NCBI GenBank assembly: GCA_963805645.1
Contig: CAWDVA010000006.1
Location: forward strand, 124,001-188,000
Length of the DNA: 64,000 bases
Reading direction: 5' to 3'
Source: CAVXEH01 sp963805645
GTDB lineage: Bacteria; Chloroflexota; Limnocylindria; QHBO01
The notes under the pieces were generated by a model, which ran no database searches, was not told the DNA's origin, and worked only from the letters and a program-made list of their open reading frames with translations. The position numbers were made by a program, and so were the translations under genes. Below, in pieces: positions 24,323 through 31,862 of the stretch; position 1 is the first letter of the stretch; each line of letters starts with the position of its first letter.

Positions 24323-25540
24323 CTACCGCGATGCGGCCTCCTCGTCGCGGGCGGCCACGATCCTGCGGCGAACGGGGAGCAGCAGCACCCGGCCCACGAG
24401 CACGAGCAGGGCTGCCGCCAGGGTGGTGCCTGCTGCGACGCCCCAGCCGGCCACGTACCCGGCGTGTTCCACGATCGCGCCGAAGGCGAGGGGCCCCACC
24501 ACCGCGCCGGAGTTCGGCCCCATGCGGACGATGGCCATGGCGACCGCCGGCGCGCTGGGGTTCGTCCGCGCGACCACCAGCAGCACGAGGCCGGAGTACC
24601 CCCAGGCGCCGATGAAGGCGACGAGGGTGGCGCCGACCACCAGCGGAACGCTCCGCGGCGCCAGGGCCAGGACAGAGAACCCCACGGTTCCCACGACGAG
24701 CAGCCCGATGACCAGGAGCAGCGAACCGCGCGACCACCGGTCGGCCAACCAGCCGGCGAGGATCCGTGTCGACATGCCCAGGAAGCTCCCCGCGGTGAGC
24801 AGCAGTCCGGCGACGTCCTGCGGGATGCCGCCGGCGACCGACGAGGAGACGCTGAACCCGGCCAGGGCGTTCGACGCGGTGGTCGCCAGGCCGGCGCCCA
24901 GCGCGAGGACCACGAGGGCGGAGATGGGCGCGTCCCCATGGCGGGCCGTGGACCGCGCCGGCTGCTCGGCGTCATGGGCTCCGCGCCACAGCAGCCAGGT
25001 CACCACCAGCCCGATGCCCGCGGCCAGTGCGTACGCCGCCCGCCAGCCGATGGTGAGGCCCACCGCCGGCACGGAGAGCCCGGCCAGCACCGCGGCCAGC
25101 GGAATGGCGGACTGCTTGACGCCATAGGCGATTCCCTGGCGGGTGGCCGGCACCGCGACCGCCAGCAGATGGTTGGCACCCACCTGGATCAGGGCGTTTG
25201 CCGCGCCCGCCGCCACGAGCCAGGGCAGCAGGGACGACAGGCTGCCGGGCAGGACGGCGATGCCGGCCATGGTGATGATGGTGGCGACCAGGCCCAGGGC
25301 AATGGTCCGCTGCGGCCCCAGGCGGTCGGACAACGAGCCGGCCGGCAGCGAGACCGCCGCGGAGGCGGCGAAGAACGAGCCGATGGCGACGCCGAGGCCC
25401 AGCTCGCCGAAGCCCAGGTCGCCGCGGATCAGGACCGCGAGCCCGCCGAGGAGCAGGACCGGCAGGACCGAGACGGTCGCCGCGGCGAGCGTGGGGGCGA
25501 GCGTGCGTGCCAGGCGGGGATGGAGGGCGGGTCCGGCCAT
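24323..25540 (-). CDS. Major facilitator superfamily transporter
   Basis: A 405-residue protein with twelve hydrophobic segments. The loop 2-3 motif LPAGSLSDRLGPQRTIALG is the MFS signature (GxxxDRxGxR), and its repeat occurs between helices 8 and 9 (ILAGWLADRWSRGSLL). The substrate is unknown. Two ATGs compete; the one at 25540 has GACAAT seven bases upstream, whereas the ATG at 25549 lies inside that hexamer. Nine bases separate it from the OsmC operon end. Confidence 0.88.
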   Translation of the reverse strand: MAGPALHPRLARTLAPTLAAATVSVLPVLLLGGLAVLIRGDLGFGELGLGVAIGSFFAASAAVSLPAGSLSDRLGPQRTIALGLVATIITMAGIAVLPGSLSSLLPWLVAAGAANALIQVGANHLLAVAVPATRQGIAYGVKQSAIPLAAVLAGLSVPAVGLTIGWRAAYALAAGIGLVVTWLLWRGAHDAEQPARSTARHGDAPISALVVLALGAGLATTASNALAGFSVSSSVAGGIPQDVAGLLLTAGSFLGMSTRILAGWLADRWSRGSLLLVIGLLVVGTVGFSVLALAPRSVPLVVGATLVAFIGAWGYSGLVLLVVARTNPSAPAVAMAIVRMGPNSGAVVGPLAFGAIVEHAGYVAGWGVAAGTTLAAALLVLVGRVLLLPVRRRIVAARDEEAASR

Positions 25541-25557
25541 GCCCCCCATTGTCGCGA

Positions 25558-26070
25558 TCAGGAAGCGGCGCGACCCTGCGCGGCGGGAACCGGCGCGGCG
25601 AAGTCCTGGTTGGGGCCGGTCACGACCACCTCACCGCGCTGCTCGGTTCCGCCCGTGCGCACGAGATACGCATGGTGGATCTCCGTGCTCCCCGTCGAGA
25701 GCGTTCCGCCCACGCTGCAGTAGCGGGTGGCCGACAGCTCGATCGAGCGGCGCACCGCCTCGACATCGATGTCGAGGCCCTCGACGACGTGGAGCAGGTC
25801 GACGCGCGTGAAGATCGCGGGGTTGGCGTCCTCCCGCTGGTCGCCGGTGGCATCGACGGCGTACCGGGTGACCTGCTGGCGCTTCTTGCGCAGGATGGAG
25901 ATCACGTCCATGGCCGTGCAGGCGGCCACGGCCACCGGGACGAGCTCCGAGGGGCTGGGGCCGGTGCCGCCGGACCGGTCGTCGAGGACGAGCCGATGGC
26001 CGCTCCCCGTGGTGGCCTCGAAGCGAAGGCCGTCACCGTCCAGGACGACCTCTGCGGACTTGCGGCTCAT
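25558..26070 (-). CDS. OsmC family peroxiredoxin-like protein
   Basis: A 170-residue OsmC/Ohr-fold protein. The two reactive cysteines are in VAACTAMDVISIL and TRYCSVGGTLS, the standard pair for thiol-dependent reduction of organic hydroperoxides. It is the last gene of an ArsR-led unit (ArsR, DUF302, glutaredoxin, GroES, OsmC), which fits a thiol or peroxide stress role. AAAGGAG lies nine bases before the ATG. Confidence 0.88.
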   Translation of the reverse strand: MSRKSAEVVLDGDGLRFEATTGSGHRLVLDDRSGGTGPSPSELVPVAVAACTAMDVISILRKKRQQVTRYAVDATGDQREDANPAIFTRVDLLHVVEGLDIDVEAVRRSIELSATRYCSVGGTLSTGSTEIHHAYLVRTGGTEQRGEVVVTGPNQDFAAPVPAAQGRAAS

Positions 26071-26085
26071 GTGGGCGTGCTCCTT

Positions 26086-26382
26086 TCAGGCGGCGACGGC
26101 GGCGGACTGCTCGTGCAGGATCGCCAGCAGATCGGTGCTCTCGATGATGAGGTGGTCGACGTCGTCGAGGCGAATCTCGGTCCCGGTGTACTTCGGGAAG
26201 AGGACCCGGTCGCCCACGGCGACCTTGATGATCTCAGTGTCGTCACCGATGGCGATCACCTCGCCGCGCTGCGGCTTCTCCTTGGCCGTGTCGGGCAGGA
26301 AGAGGCCGCTGGCAGTCACGGTCTCCTCGGGAACGATCCGGACGAGGACGCGAGCCCCGAGGGGCTGAACCTGGTCGAACAT
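26086..26382 (-). CDS. groES: Co-chaperonin GroES (GroEL partner absent from the locus)
   Basis: A 98-residue GroES. PLGARVLVRIVPEE, SGLFLPDTAKEKPQRGEV and VGDRVLFPKYTGTEI are the family core, with the mobile loop at SGLFLPDTAKEK. It caps GroEL during protein folding. No groEL lies beside it; instead it sits between glutaredoxin and OsmC genes in an ArsR-headed unit, so it is probably an additional, stress-regulated copy. A GGAGG sits 14 bases before the ATG, slightly far. Confidence 0.9.
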   Translation of the reverse strand: MFDQVQPLGARVLVRIVPEETVTASGLFLPDTAKEKPQRGEVIAIGDDTEIIKVAVGDRVLFPKYTGTEIRLDDVDHLIIESTDLLAILHEQSAAVAA

Positions 26383-26408
26383 GGAACTCAGAAGAACCTC
26401 CGGTAGGG

Positions 26409-26678
26409 TCAGTGGATCTGCTGCTGGCCGAGCCCCAGCATCGTATCGATGCGGGATCGGTCGAAGCCGACCACCGGGCGGCCGTCGATCTCGATGACCG
26501 GGACGCCCATCTGGCCGGTACGACGGACGAGGTCGCGCGCGGCGGCGGCGTCGCGGCTCACGTCGACCTCGCGGAATGCAATGCCGCGGGCACGCAGGTA
26601 GCCCTTCGCGCGCGTGCACCACGGGCAGGTCGGGGTGGTGAAGACCAGGACCCGATGCCGGCGCGGCAGGGCGGTCAT
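26409..26678 (-). CDS. Glutaredoxin-like protein
   Basis: An 89-residue thioredoxin-fold protein with the redox site TTPTCPWCTRAKG (CPWC) and the cis-Pro segment MGVPVIEIDGRPVVGFD. The family reduces disulfides or mixed thiol adducts. Its start overlaps the DUF302 stop by four bases (ATGA), so the two are translationally coupled. Confidence 0.9.
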   Translation of the reverse strand: MTALPRRHRVLVFTTPTCPWCTRAKGYLRARGIAFREVDVSRDAAAARDLVRRTGQMGVPVIEIDGRPVVGFDRSRIDTMLGLGQQQIH

Positions 26679-27082
26679 GCGCCTGCCTCCAGCGAGCGGA
26701 GCGCCCGCTCGAGGCGCTCGCGCGCCTCGGTGGCCACCGGCGCGACGCCGGGATGGTCGACGACGCCGAGCGCCGAGAGCGGATCGATCGCCTCAACCAG
26801 CGTCTCGCCGTCCACCTCGCGCAGCACCACGTTGCAGGGAAGGAGCGCGCCCACCGAAGGATCGGCCTGCAGGGCGCGATGCGCGAGCGGCGGGTTGCAG
26901 GCGCCGAGGATCACGTACGGCGGCCAGTCGACGCCGAGCTTGGCGGCGAGGGTGGCGCGCACGTCGATCTCGGTCAGGACGCCAAAGCCCTCCTGCCGGA
27001 GGGCGGCCTCCACCCGAGGACGGATCTCGTCGATCGGTCCCGCAAGGCGGGTCTGGACGGTGTAGGTGCTGGTGGCTGGCAT
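26675..27082 (-). CDS. DUF302 domain protein
   Basis: A 135-residue protein with the DUF302 pattern: GFGVLTEIDVRATLAAKLG, YVILGACNPPLAHRAL and LPCNVVLREV. Two cysteines lie in the conserved positions. The family often accompanies sulfur, thiol or metal-related genes; its biochemical role is not established. GGAAAGGAA precedes the ATG. It is the second gene of the ArsR operon. Confidence 0.85.
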   Translation of the reverse strand: MPATSTYTVQTRLAGPIDEIRPRVEAALRQEGFGVLTEIDVRATLAAKLGVDWPPYVILGACNPPLAHRALQADPSVGALLPCNVVLREVDGETLVEAIDPLSALGVVDHPGVAPVATEARERLERALRSLEAGA

Positions 27083-27097
27083 GGGTTCCTTTCCGGC

Positions 27098-27439
27098 TCA
27101 GGCACCGGCCCGAACGAGGGGCCGGTCGACGGCTGTCTCCGTGGTGCGCCGGCGGACGATACGGTCGATGACGTCGCAGGCCTCGACGATCGCCGGCTCG
27201 GCGAGCTGGTAGCGCACGGTCGTGCCTGTCCGCCGTCCGTCCACCAGGCCTGCCGCGCGGAGCACGGAGAGGTGCTGGCTGGCGTTGGGCAACGTCACCC
27301 CGATCAGATCCGCCAGCTCCCCCACCGATCGTTCGCCGCCGCGCAGGACGTCGAGCAGCATCAGCCGCTTGGGATCGGTGAGGACGCGGCAGATGGCCGC
27401 GTGACGGCGATAGTGATCCGGGTCGCGCTCGCTGTTCAT
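27098..27439 (-). CDS. ArsR-family transcriptional repressor
   Basis: A 113-residue winged-helix protein: LTDPKRLMLLDVLRGGERSV, LADLIGVTLPNASQHLSVLR (recognition helix) and TTVRYQLAEPAIVEACD. Only one cysteine is visible, in the first helix (AAICRVL), so a classical arsenic or cadmium Cys site is not obvious; a redox or other ligand is possible. It heads the unit ArsR-DUF302-glutaredoxin-GroES-OsmC. The operator-like repeats upstream suggest autoregulation. Confidence 0.88.
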   Translation of the reverse strand: MNSERDPDHYRRHAAICRVLTDPKRLMLLDVLRGGERSVGELADLIGVTLPNASQHLSVLRAAGLVDGRRTGTTVRYQLAEPAIVEACDVIDRIVRRRTTETAVDRPLVRAGA

Positions 27440-27448
27440 TTCGGCGCC

Positions 27449-27478
27449 AGCCTAGCATGCAATTGCGTAATTGCGCAA
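27449..27478 (-). promoter_or_regulatory. Promoter and operator-like repeats of the ArsR thiol operon
   Basis: On the minus strand, TTGCGC (27478-27473), an 18-base spacer and TAGGCT (27454-27449) form a promoter, with the ArsR ATG nine bases further on. The spacer is unusually AT-rich for this genome and contains GCGCAATTACGCAATTGC, two near-repeats of GCAATT, a plausible ArsR binding site between -35 and -10. The divergent cytochrome gene starts about 98 bases away. Confidence 0.55.
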
Positions 27479-27522
27479 GTTACAGAACACGGCCTCTCGA
27501 CAGCCGATGCGGCTGCGGCGGC

Positions 27523-27528
27523 GTAGGA
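27523..27528 (+). promoter_or_regulatory. -10-like hexamer TAGGAT, 8 bases before the cytochrome ATG
   Basis: TAGGAT-CGGATCC(A)-ATG layout with no ribosome binding site; it supports 27537 as the start rather than ATGs further upstream in the same frame. Confidence 0.45.
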
Positions 27529-27536
27529 TCGGATCC

Positions 27537-28022
27537 ATGGGCAGACGACCGGCGTGTCGCCGATTCGGCCGGGTGGCGACGACCCTCGCCGGGGTCCTGC
27601 TGCTCACCGGCTGCTCGCGCACCGCCGCGCCGGTCTACCCGGTGCAGACCAACGCGCTCGCCGCGGGTGAACGGATCTACACCGACGGGATCGGCCCGGA
27701 CGGCAGGCGCATCGATCGCATCGGCGGCCTGGCCATGCCCATGGCCGGTGATGGCTGCGCCGCGTGCCACGGCGCGGACGGCCGCGGCACGTCGACGATG
27801 ATGGTCACCGCGCCGGACATCACGTACGGCAACCTGACCGACCCCACCGGGATGGCGGAGCCCGATGGCTCCCACGGGCCGGTCTACACCGACCCGTTGA
27901 TCCGACGGGCCGTCATAGCGGGTGTCGGCGCGGACGGCGGCGAGCTGTCCCGGACCATGCCTCGCTGGCAGCTGACCGACCAGGCGTGGGCGGACCTGCT
28001 CGCGTACCTCAAGACCCTTTGA
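27537..28022 (+). CDS. Lipoprotein c-type cytochrome
   Basis: A 161-residue protein. Residues 1-28 form a lipoprotein signal with the lipobox LLTGC, so the mature protein is anchored outside the membrane by its Cys. The haem site is GCAACHGADGRG (CxxCH), and a candidate Met ligand lies in RTMPRWQLTDQAW near the C-terminus, as in class I cytochromes c. It probably passes electrons at the membrane surface; the partner is unknown. Open frame extends to 27471, but the signal peptide begins best at 27537. Confidence 0.88.
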   Translation: MGRRPACRRFGRVATTLAGVLLLTGCSRTAAPVYPVQTNALAAGERIYTDGIGPDGRRIDRIGGLAMPMAGDGCAACHGADGRGTSTMMVTAPDITYGNLTDPTGMAEPDGSHGPVYTDPLIRRAVIAGVGADGGELSRTMPRWQLTDQAWADLLAYLKTL

Positions 28023-28058
28023 CCGGCGGAGGTGGGACACCGAGAGGAGGACGGACCA

Positions 28059-28868
28059 ATGGAGCCCCCGGCGCGCGCCCATGGCGTGACCCCCGAGCTG
28101 AGCCGCGATTACGTCACGCGAACGGCGGAGCACCAGGCCGCGTTCGTGCTTCCCTACCTGCGCCCCGGGATGTCTCTCGTGGACGTGGGCTGCGGTCCGG
28201 GCAGCATCACCGTCGGGCTGGCGGCCGCCGTGGCGCCCGGCCGGGTCATCGGGATCGACCACGATGCGGCCCACGTCCGAGCCGCAGCGGCGCTCGCCGC
28301 GGAGCGAGGAGTCAGGAGTGCGTCGTTTCAGGTCGGCGACGCGTTCGCCCTGCCGTTCGAGGACGGCACGCTGGACGCCGCCTTCGAGAACGACATGCTG
28401 GTGCACCTGGCGGCACGAGCGCCGGGGGCGGTCGCCGAGGCCATGCGCATCCTGAAACCCGGTGCATGGTTTGCGGCCAGGGACGCCGCCGCGGACGCAG
28501 CGATCCGCATGCCCGACGACGAGCGGCTGAGCACCTTCGATCGCGCCTTCTTCGCCTGGCAGGAGAGCCGCGGCAGCGACATCACCCTGGGTCGGCGTCT
28601 GCCCGGCATCGTCCGAAGGGCCGGCTTCGCCCACATCCGGACCAGCGTCTCGGCCGATACCAAGGGGACGCCCCAGGAAGTACTCGAGCATGCGGGCAGG
28701 ATGACCCGCCTCCTCGACGGGCCCGTGGGCGCCTTCGCTCGCGAGCGCGGCCTGCTCGATGAGGCCGACATCGGTCCCATCCGCGAGGCTATCGAGGCCT
28801 GGGGTCGGGAGCCGGACGCCTTCTTCGCCAATGTCCACGTCGAGGTGATCGGCCGGAAGCCGGACTGA
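28059..28868 (+). CDS. SAM-dependent class I methyltransferase (UbiE-like)
   Basis: A 269-residue methyltransferase. Motif I is LVDVGCGPGSITVGLA, followed by GRVIGIDHDA (motif II acidic residue) and FQVGDAFALPFEDGTLDAA (motif III). The substrate is unknown. GAGAGGAGG lies eight bases before the ATG, which rejects the GTG at 28032. Directly after its stop comes a fragment of a SnoaL-like gene. Confidence 0.87.
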   Translation: MEPPARAHGVTPELSRDYVTRTAEHQAAFVLPYLRPGMSLVDVGCGPGSITVGLAAAVAPGRVIGIDHDAAHVRAAAALAAERGVRSASFQVGDAFALPFEDGTLDAAFENDMLVHLAARAPGAVAEAMRILKPGAWFAARDAAADAAIRMPDDERLSTFDRAFFAWQESRGSDITLGRRLPGIVRRAGFAHIRTSVSADTKGTPQEVLEHAGRMTRLLDGPVGAFARERGLLDEADIGPIREAIEAWGREPDAFFANVHVEVIGRKPD

Positions 28869-28875
28869 CGGCACG

Positions 28876-29058
28876 GCGGTACCTGGAGCCCACGGCATAT
28901 GGTGGCTGCCGGACCCGCAGCGGCTGCTCGCAGGGTGGACCCTGTCCGGGACTACCGCCGAGGGAACAAGGATCGAGGTGCGCGGCTGCGACCTGTGGAC
29001 CTTCCGGGACGGCCAGGTGCTCCTCAAGGACTCGTACTGGAAGATCCGAACCACGTAG
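28876..29058 (+). pseudogene. C-terminal fragment of a SnoaL/NTF2-like protein
   Basis: The frame between the methyltransferase stop and 29058 reads GWTLSGTTAEGTRIEVRGCD and then LWTFRDGQVLLKDSYWKI. This is the last strands of nuclear transport factor 2/SnoaL-like proteins (RGCD.W.FRDGK...KDSYWKI). The N-terminal half of such a domain (about 70 residues) is absent and no start codon or ribosome site fits, so it is a truncated remnant. Confidence 0.55.
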
Positions 29059-29063
29059 CCGAG

Positions 29064-29459
29064 TCAGGGCAGGGCATGCCCGGTGGTGCCATCGACATGT
29101 TCCGGGATCTCGCCGCGGTGACGGTCTCCGATGCTGCCCGTCCCGCTCGGCTCGAACAGCAGGACCGCCCCGCCGTTCGAGGCAGGCCGGTGCTCCATGC
29201 CCCGAGGAACCACGAAGACGTCGCCGGTCTTCAGGGCGACCGTGGTTTCCGCGCCATCGGCTCCCCGCGTGGTCACCGCGAAATGCCCGTCGAGGACCAG
29301 GAAGAACTCGTCGGTTGTGTCATGGACGTGCCACACGTGCTCGCCGCGGGCGTGGGCGATCTTCACGTCGTAGTCGTTGACCCGGGCCACGATCCGCGGG
29401 CTGTAGATCTCGTCGAACGAGGCGAGGGCATCGGTCAGGTTCACCGGCACTGACGGCAT
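29064..29459 (-). CDS. Cupin-domain protein
   Basis: A 131-residue small cupin. The metal-binding first motif is HVWHVHDTTDEFFLVLDGHF (HxH...E) and the second is GDVFVVPRGMEHRPAS. Its sequence resembles small cupins that bind a metal and a small ligand or act as epimerase-like enzymes; no substrate can be assigned. The ATG at 29459 is preceded by GGAGGACTGGAG; the open frame upstream lies over another gene's antisense. Confidence 0.85.
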   Translation of the reverse strand: MPSVPVNLTDALASFDEIYSPRIVARVNDYDVKIAHARGEHVWHVHDTTDEFFLVLDGHFAVTTRGADGAETTVALKTGDVFVVPRGMEHRPASNGGAVLLFEPSGTGSIGDRHRGEIPEHVDGTTGHALP

Positions 29460-29521
29460 GGGCTCCAGTCCTCCTGCGCCGATCCTACGGCACGGGTCGC
29501 GCAGGCGATCCGGCCACCGCC

Positions 29522-30049
29522 TCAGCGCAGGCTGAGCGCCGAGTAGATCGATCCCAGGAAGTGGCTCGGCACGCTGCCGATCTGGCGCGTGTCCCGCAGG
29601 CCTGCCTCGTCGGCGAGGCATGCCCAGGCCGCGAACGTGAGCGGGTGCGGCACCCACGGGTTGCCGCGATCCGCGTCGTACTCGACCAGGACGAACCGGC
29701 CGCCGGGCTGCAGGTGGGCGCACAGCAATCGCAGCGTCGCCGCCTTGTCGTGGACGAAATGCAGCGAGTTCGCCATCACGATCCCGGCGAGCGCCGGGAG
29801 CGTCAGTGGCTCGCGGAAGTCCGCCTGCTGGATCCGCAGCTCCGTGGCAGGGAAGCGCGTCGTCATCCGGTGACGCAGACGCGCCAGAGAACCGGCATCG
29901 CGGTCCACGGCGTTGATCGTGGCCCCGGGGCCCAGCAGATCGGCCAGGGCCAGGGTGAACGCACCGTCCCCGCAGCCGAGGTCCGCCCAGGTCGACCCGG
30001 CCCCCGCCACGCCCTCGCGGATGAGCCGCACATGGTCCGCGTGGTCCAT
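29522..30049 (-). CDS. SAM-dependent methyltransferase (short)
   Basis: A 175-residue protein that is essentially a bare class I methyltransferase fold: WADLGCGDGAFTLALADLLG (motif I), INAVDRD (motif II), QADFREPL and IVMANSLHFV (motif IV region). The substrate is unknown. TAGACT lies six bases before the ATG (30061-30056), another leaderless arrangement. Confidence 0.85.
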   Translation of the reverse strand: MDHADHVRLIREGVAGAGSTWADLGCGDGAFTLALADLLGPGATINAVDRDAGSLARLRHRMTTRFPATELRIQQADFREPLTLPALAGIVMANSLHFVHDKAATLRLLCAHLQPGGRFVLVEYDADRGNPWVPHPLTFAAWACLADEAGLRDTRQIGSVPSHFLGSIYSALSLR

Positions 30050-30168
30050 CGGGCGAGTCTAGCGACCACGCGGGACACCACCGCTGGCTGCCAACCAGCG
30101 GCGGGAACGGGAGCTAGATCACCGGCGCCGTGATTCCGGAGTCCTCGGGAGTGGGGCGCCAACGGCTC

Positions 30169-30196
30169 TTGACAGCGGGAGGGGGCGGCGTAATAT
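30169..30196 (+). promoter_or_regulatory. Near-consensus sigma-70 promoter (TTGACA-N16-TAATAT)
   Basis: TTGACA at 30169-30174 and TAATAT at 30191-30196 with a 16-base spacer. This is the strongest canonical promoter in the window. It drives the TetR-ABC exporter unit and is immediately followed by a palindromic operator. Confidence 0.8.
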
Positions 30197-30198
30197 CC

Positions 30199-30213
30199 GA
30201 CCGACAGTCGGTC
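30199..30213 (+). promoter_or_regulatory. TetR operator palindrome
   Basis: GACCGACAGTCGGTC is a perfect 15-base palindrome around a central A, placed 2 bases after the -10 box where the transcript should start. Many TetR-family repressors bind such sites. A bound repressor would block initiation, so the TetR encoded directly downstream probably represses its own exporter operon. Confidence 0.75.
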
Positions 30214-30234
30214 TGCTAATTGGGAGGCACGATC

Positions 30235-30918
30235 GTGGCCCGCACGGTCAACCCGGAGAAGCACGCGATTCGTCGGGACGCGTTCGTGGATGCTGCCCTG
30301 CGCCTGATCCAGACGAAGGGCTACGAGCAGATGAGCATCCAGGATGTCCTGGACGAGCTCGGCGCATCCCGCGGGGCCTTCTACCACTACTTCGACTCCA
30401 AGGCGGCGCTGCTGGACGCGGCCATGGAGCGGCTGCTCGACACGGGGACCGCCATCGCAAGGGGGGTCGCCGCTGACCCCGGCGTCAGCGCGACCGACAA
30501 GTTCAGTGCCGTCTTCACCAACATCGCCAGCTGGAAGAACGCCAGGCGCGAGCTGATGCTCAAGCTCCTGCAGATCTGGCTCTCGGACGAGAACGCCATC
30601 GTCCGGGAGAAGCTTCGCCGCGGCTTGATCGAGCACATGACGCCCGTCCTCGCCGAGATCATTCGGCAGGGATGCCAGGAGGGCGTCTTCGCCGTCGCAT
30701 CAGCCGAGGACGCGGCGCGAGTTGTCGTCGCCCTCCTCTCCGGGACGCAGGAGATCGCAGCCGACCTGTACCTGGCCCGGATTCAGAATGCCGTCCCGCT
30801 CGAGACGGTCGAGCGGACCCTCACCGCCCTTGCCACCGCCTACGAACGGATCCTGGGCGCGCCGCCCGGGTCGCTCCGCATCGCCGACCCCGAAACCATC
30901 CGGCTCTGGTTCGCGTGA
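30235..30918 (+). CDS. TetR-family transcriptional regulator of the adjacent ABC exporter
   Basis: A 227-residue regulator. The N-terminal helix-turn-helix reads ALRLIQTKGYEQMSIQDVLD and SRGAFYHYFDSKAALLDAAM. The variable C-terminal half should bind the ligand. The GTG at 30235 has GGGAGG seven bases upstream. It is the first gene of a unit with an ABC ATPase and permease, so it is most likely a drug- or metabolite-sensing repressor. Confidence 0.92.
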   Translation: MARTVNPEKHAIRRDAFVDAALRLIQTKGYEQMSIQDVLDELGASRGAFYHYFDSKAALLDAAMERLLDTGTAIARGVAADPGVSATDKFSAVFTNIASWKNARRELMLKLLQIWLSDENAIVREKLRRGLIEHMTPVLAEIIRQGCQEGVFAVASAEDAARVVVALLSGTQEIAADLYLARIQNAVPLETVERTLTALATAYERILGAPPGSLRIADPETIRLWFA

Positions 30919-30953
30919 CGAACCTGCCGTCCGCTGTTGAAGGAACCAACCAC

Positions 30954-31862
30954 ATGACCGCCATCATCGAGACCGAGAAGCTCACCAAGTCCTACGGGTC
31001 GCATCGCGGAATCATCGACGTCGACCTGCAGGTCAACGCCGCCGAGGTGTTCGGCTTCCTCGGCCCCAACGGGGCCGGCAAGACGACCACGATCCGCACG
31101 CTCCTGGACCTCATCCGGCCCACCAGCGGGGTGGCGCGGGTCTTCGGCATCGAGTCGAGCACCGATCCGTCCGCGATCCATGCCCGGGTCGGGTACATCC
31201 CCGGTGAGTTCACCCTGTACGACCGGCTCACCGGCGGGCAGACCCTGGACTACTTCGCGAACCTTCGCGGGGGCGTGGACCGGGCCTACCAGCGCGAGCT
31301 GGTCGAGCGCTTCGAGATCGACACCTCCCGCCGGTTCAAGGAGTACTCGAAGGGCAACAAGCAGAAGATCGGCCTGGTCATCGCGCTCCAGCATCGGCCG
31401 GAGCTCCTCATCCTGGACGAGCCGACATCGGGCCTGGACCCGCTCGTCCAGCAGTCGTTCTACGCGCTCGTGAGGGAGGCGAGGGCCGAAGGACGCACGG
31501 TGTTCCTCTCGAGCCACATCCTCTCCGAGGTCGAGCGCACCTGCGACCGGGTCGCGATCATCCGCGACGGGCGCCTGGTGAAGGTCGACCGGGTCGAGGC
31601 GCTCCGCGACCTCGCGCATCACCAGGTCGAGCTGCGATTTACAGGTCCGGTCCCGGCGGACGAGTTCCGCGGCCTCCCCGGCGTGACCGATGTCGCGGCC
31701 ACTGACCACGTGCTGCGCATGCGCGTCGCCGGGGCCATCACCCCCGTCGTCCAGGCGGCCGCAAAGTACGAGCTGCTCGACTTCGTCAGCCGCGAGCCGA
31801 GCCTGGAGGAGACGTTCCTGGCCCAGTACGGCCAGGAGGCCGTGGAGGTGCAGGACCGATGA
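30954..31862 (+). CDS. ABC transporter ATP-binding protein (exporter)
   Basis: A 302-residue ATPase. Walker A is GPNGAGKTT, the signature is YSKGNKQKIGLVIAL, and Walker B is LLILDEPTSGLDP. A C-terminal domain of the DrrA class follows. AAGGAA precedes the ATG at 30954. Its stop overlaps the permease start (ATGA), which couples their translation. It supplies energy to the large permease that follows. Confidence 0.93.
   Translation: MTAIIETEKLTKSYGSHRGIIDVDLQVNAAEVFGFLGPNGAGKTTTIRTLLDLIRPTSGVARVFGIESSTDPSAIHARVGYIPGEFTLYDRLTGGQTLDYFANLRGGVDRAYQRELVERFEIDTSRRFKEYSKGNKQKIGLVIALQHRPELLILDEPTSGLDPLVQQSFYALVREARAEGRTVFLSSHILSEVERTCDRVAIIRDGRLVKVDRVEALRDLAHHQVELRFTGPVPADEFRGLPGVTDVAATDHVLRMRVAGAITPVVQAAAKYELLDFVSREPSLEETFLAQYGQEAVEVQDR

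Noticed and set aside
26086..26796. A long N-terminal extension of GroES
   Set aside because: The extra residues are antisense or out-of-frame sequence of the glutaredoxin gene; GroES begins at MFDQVQPLG.
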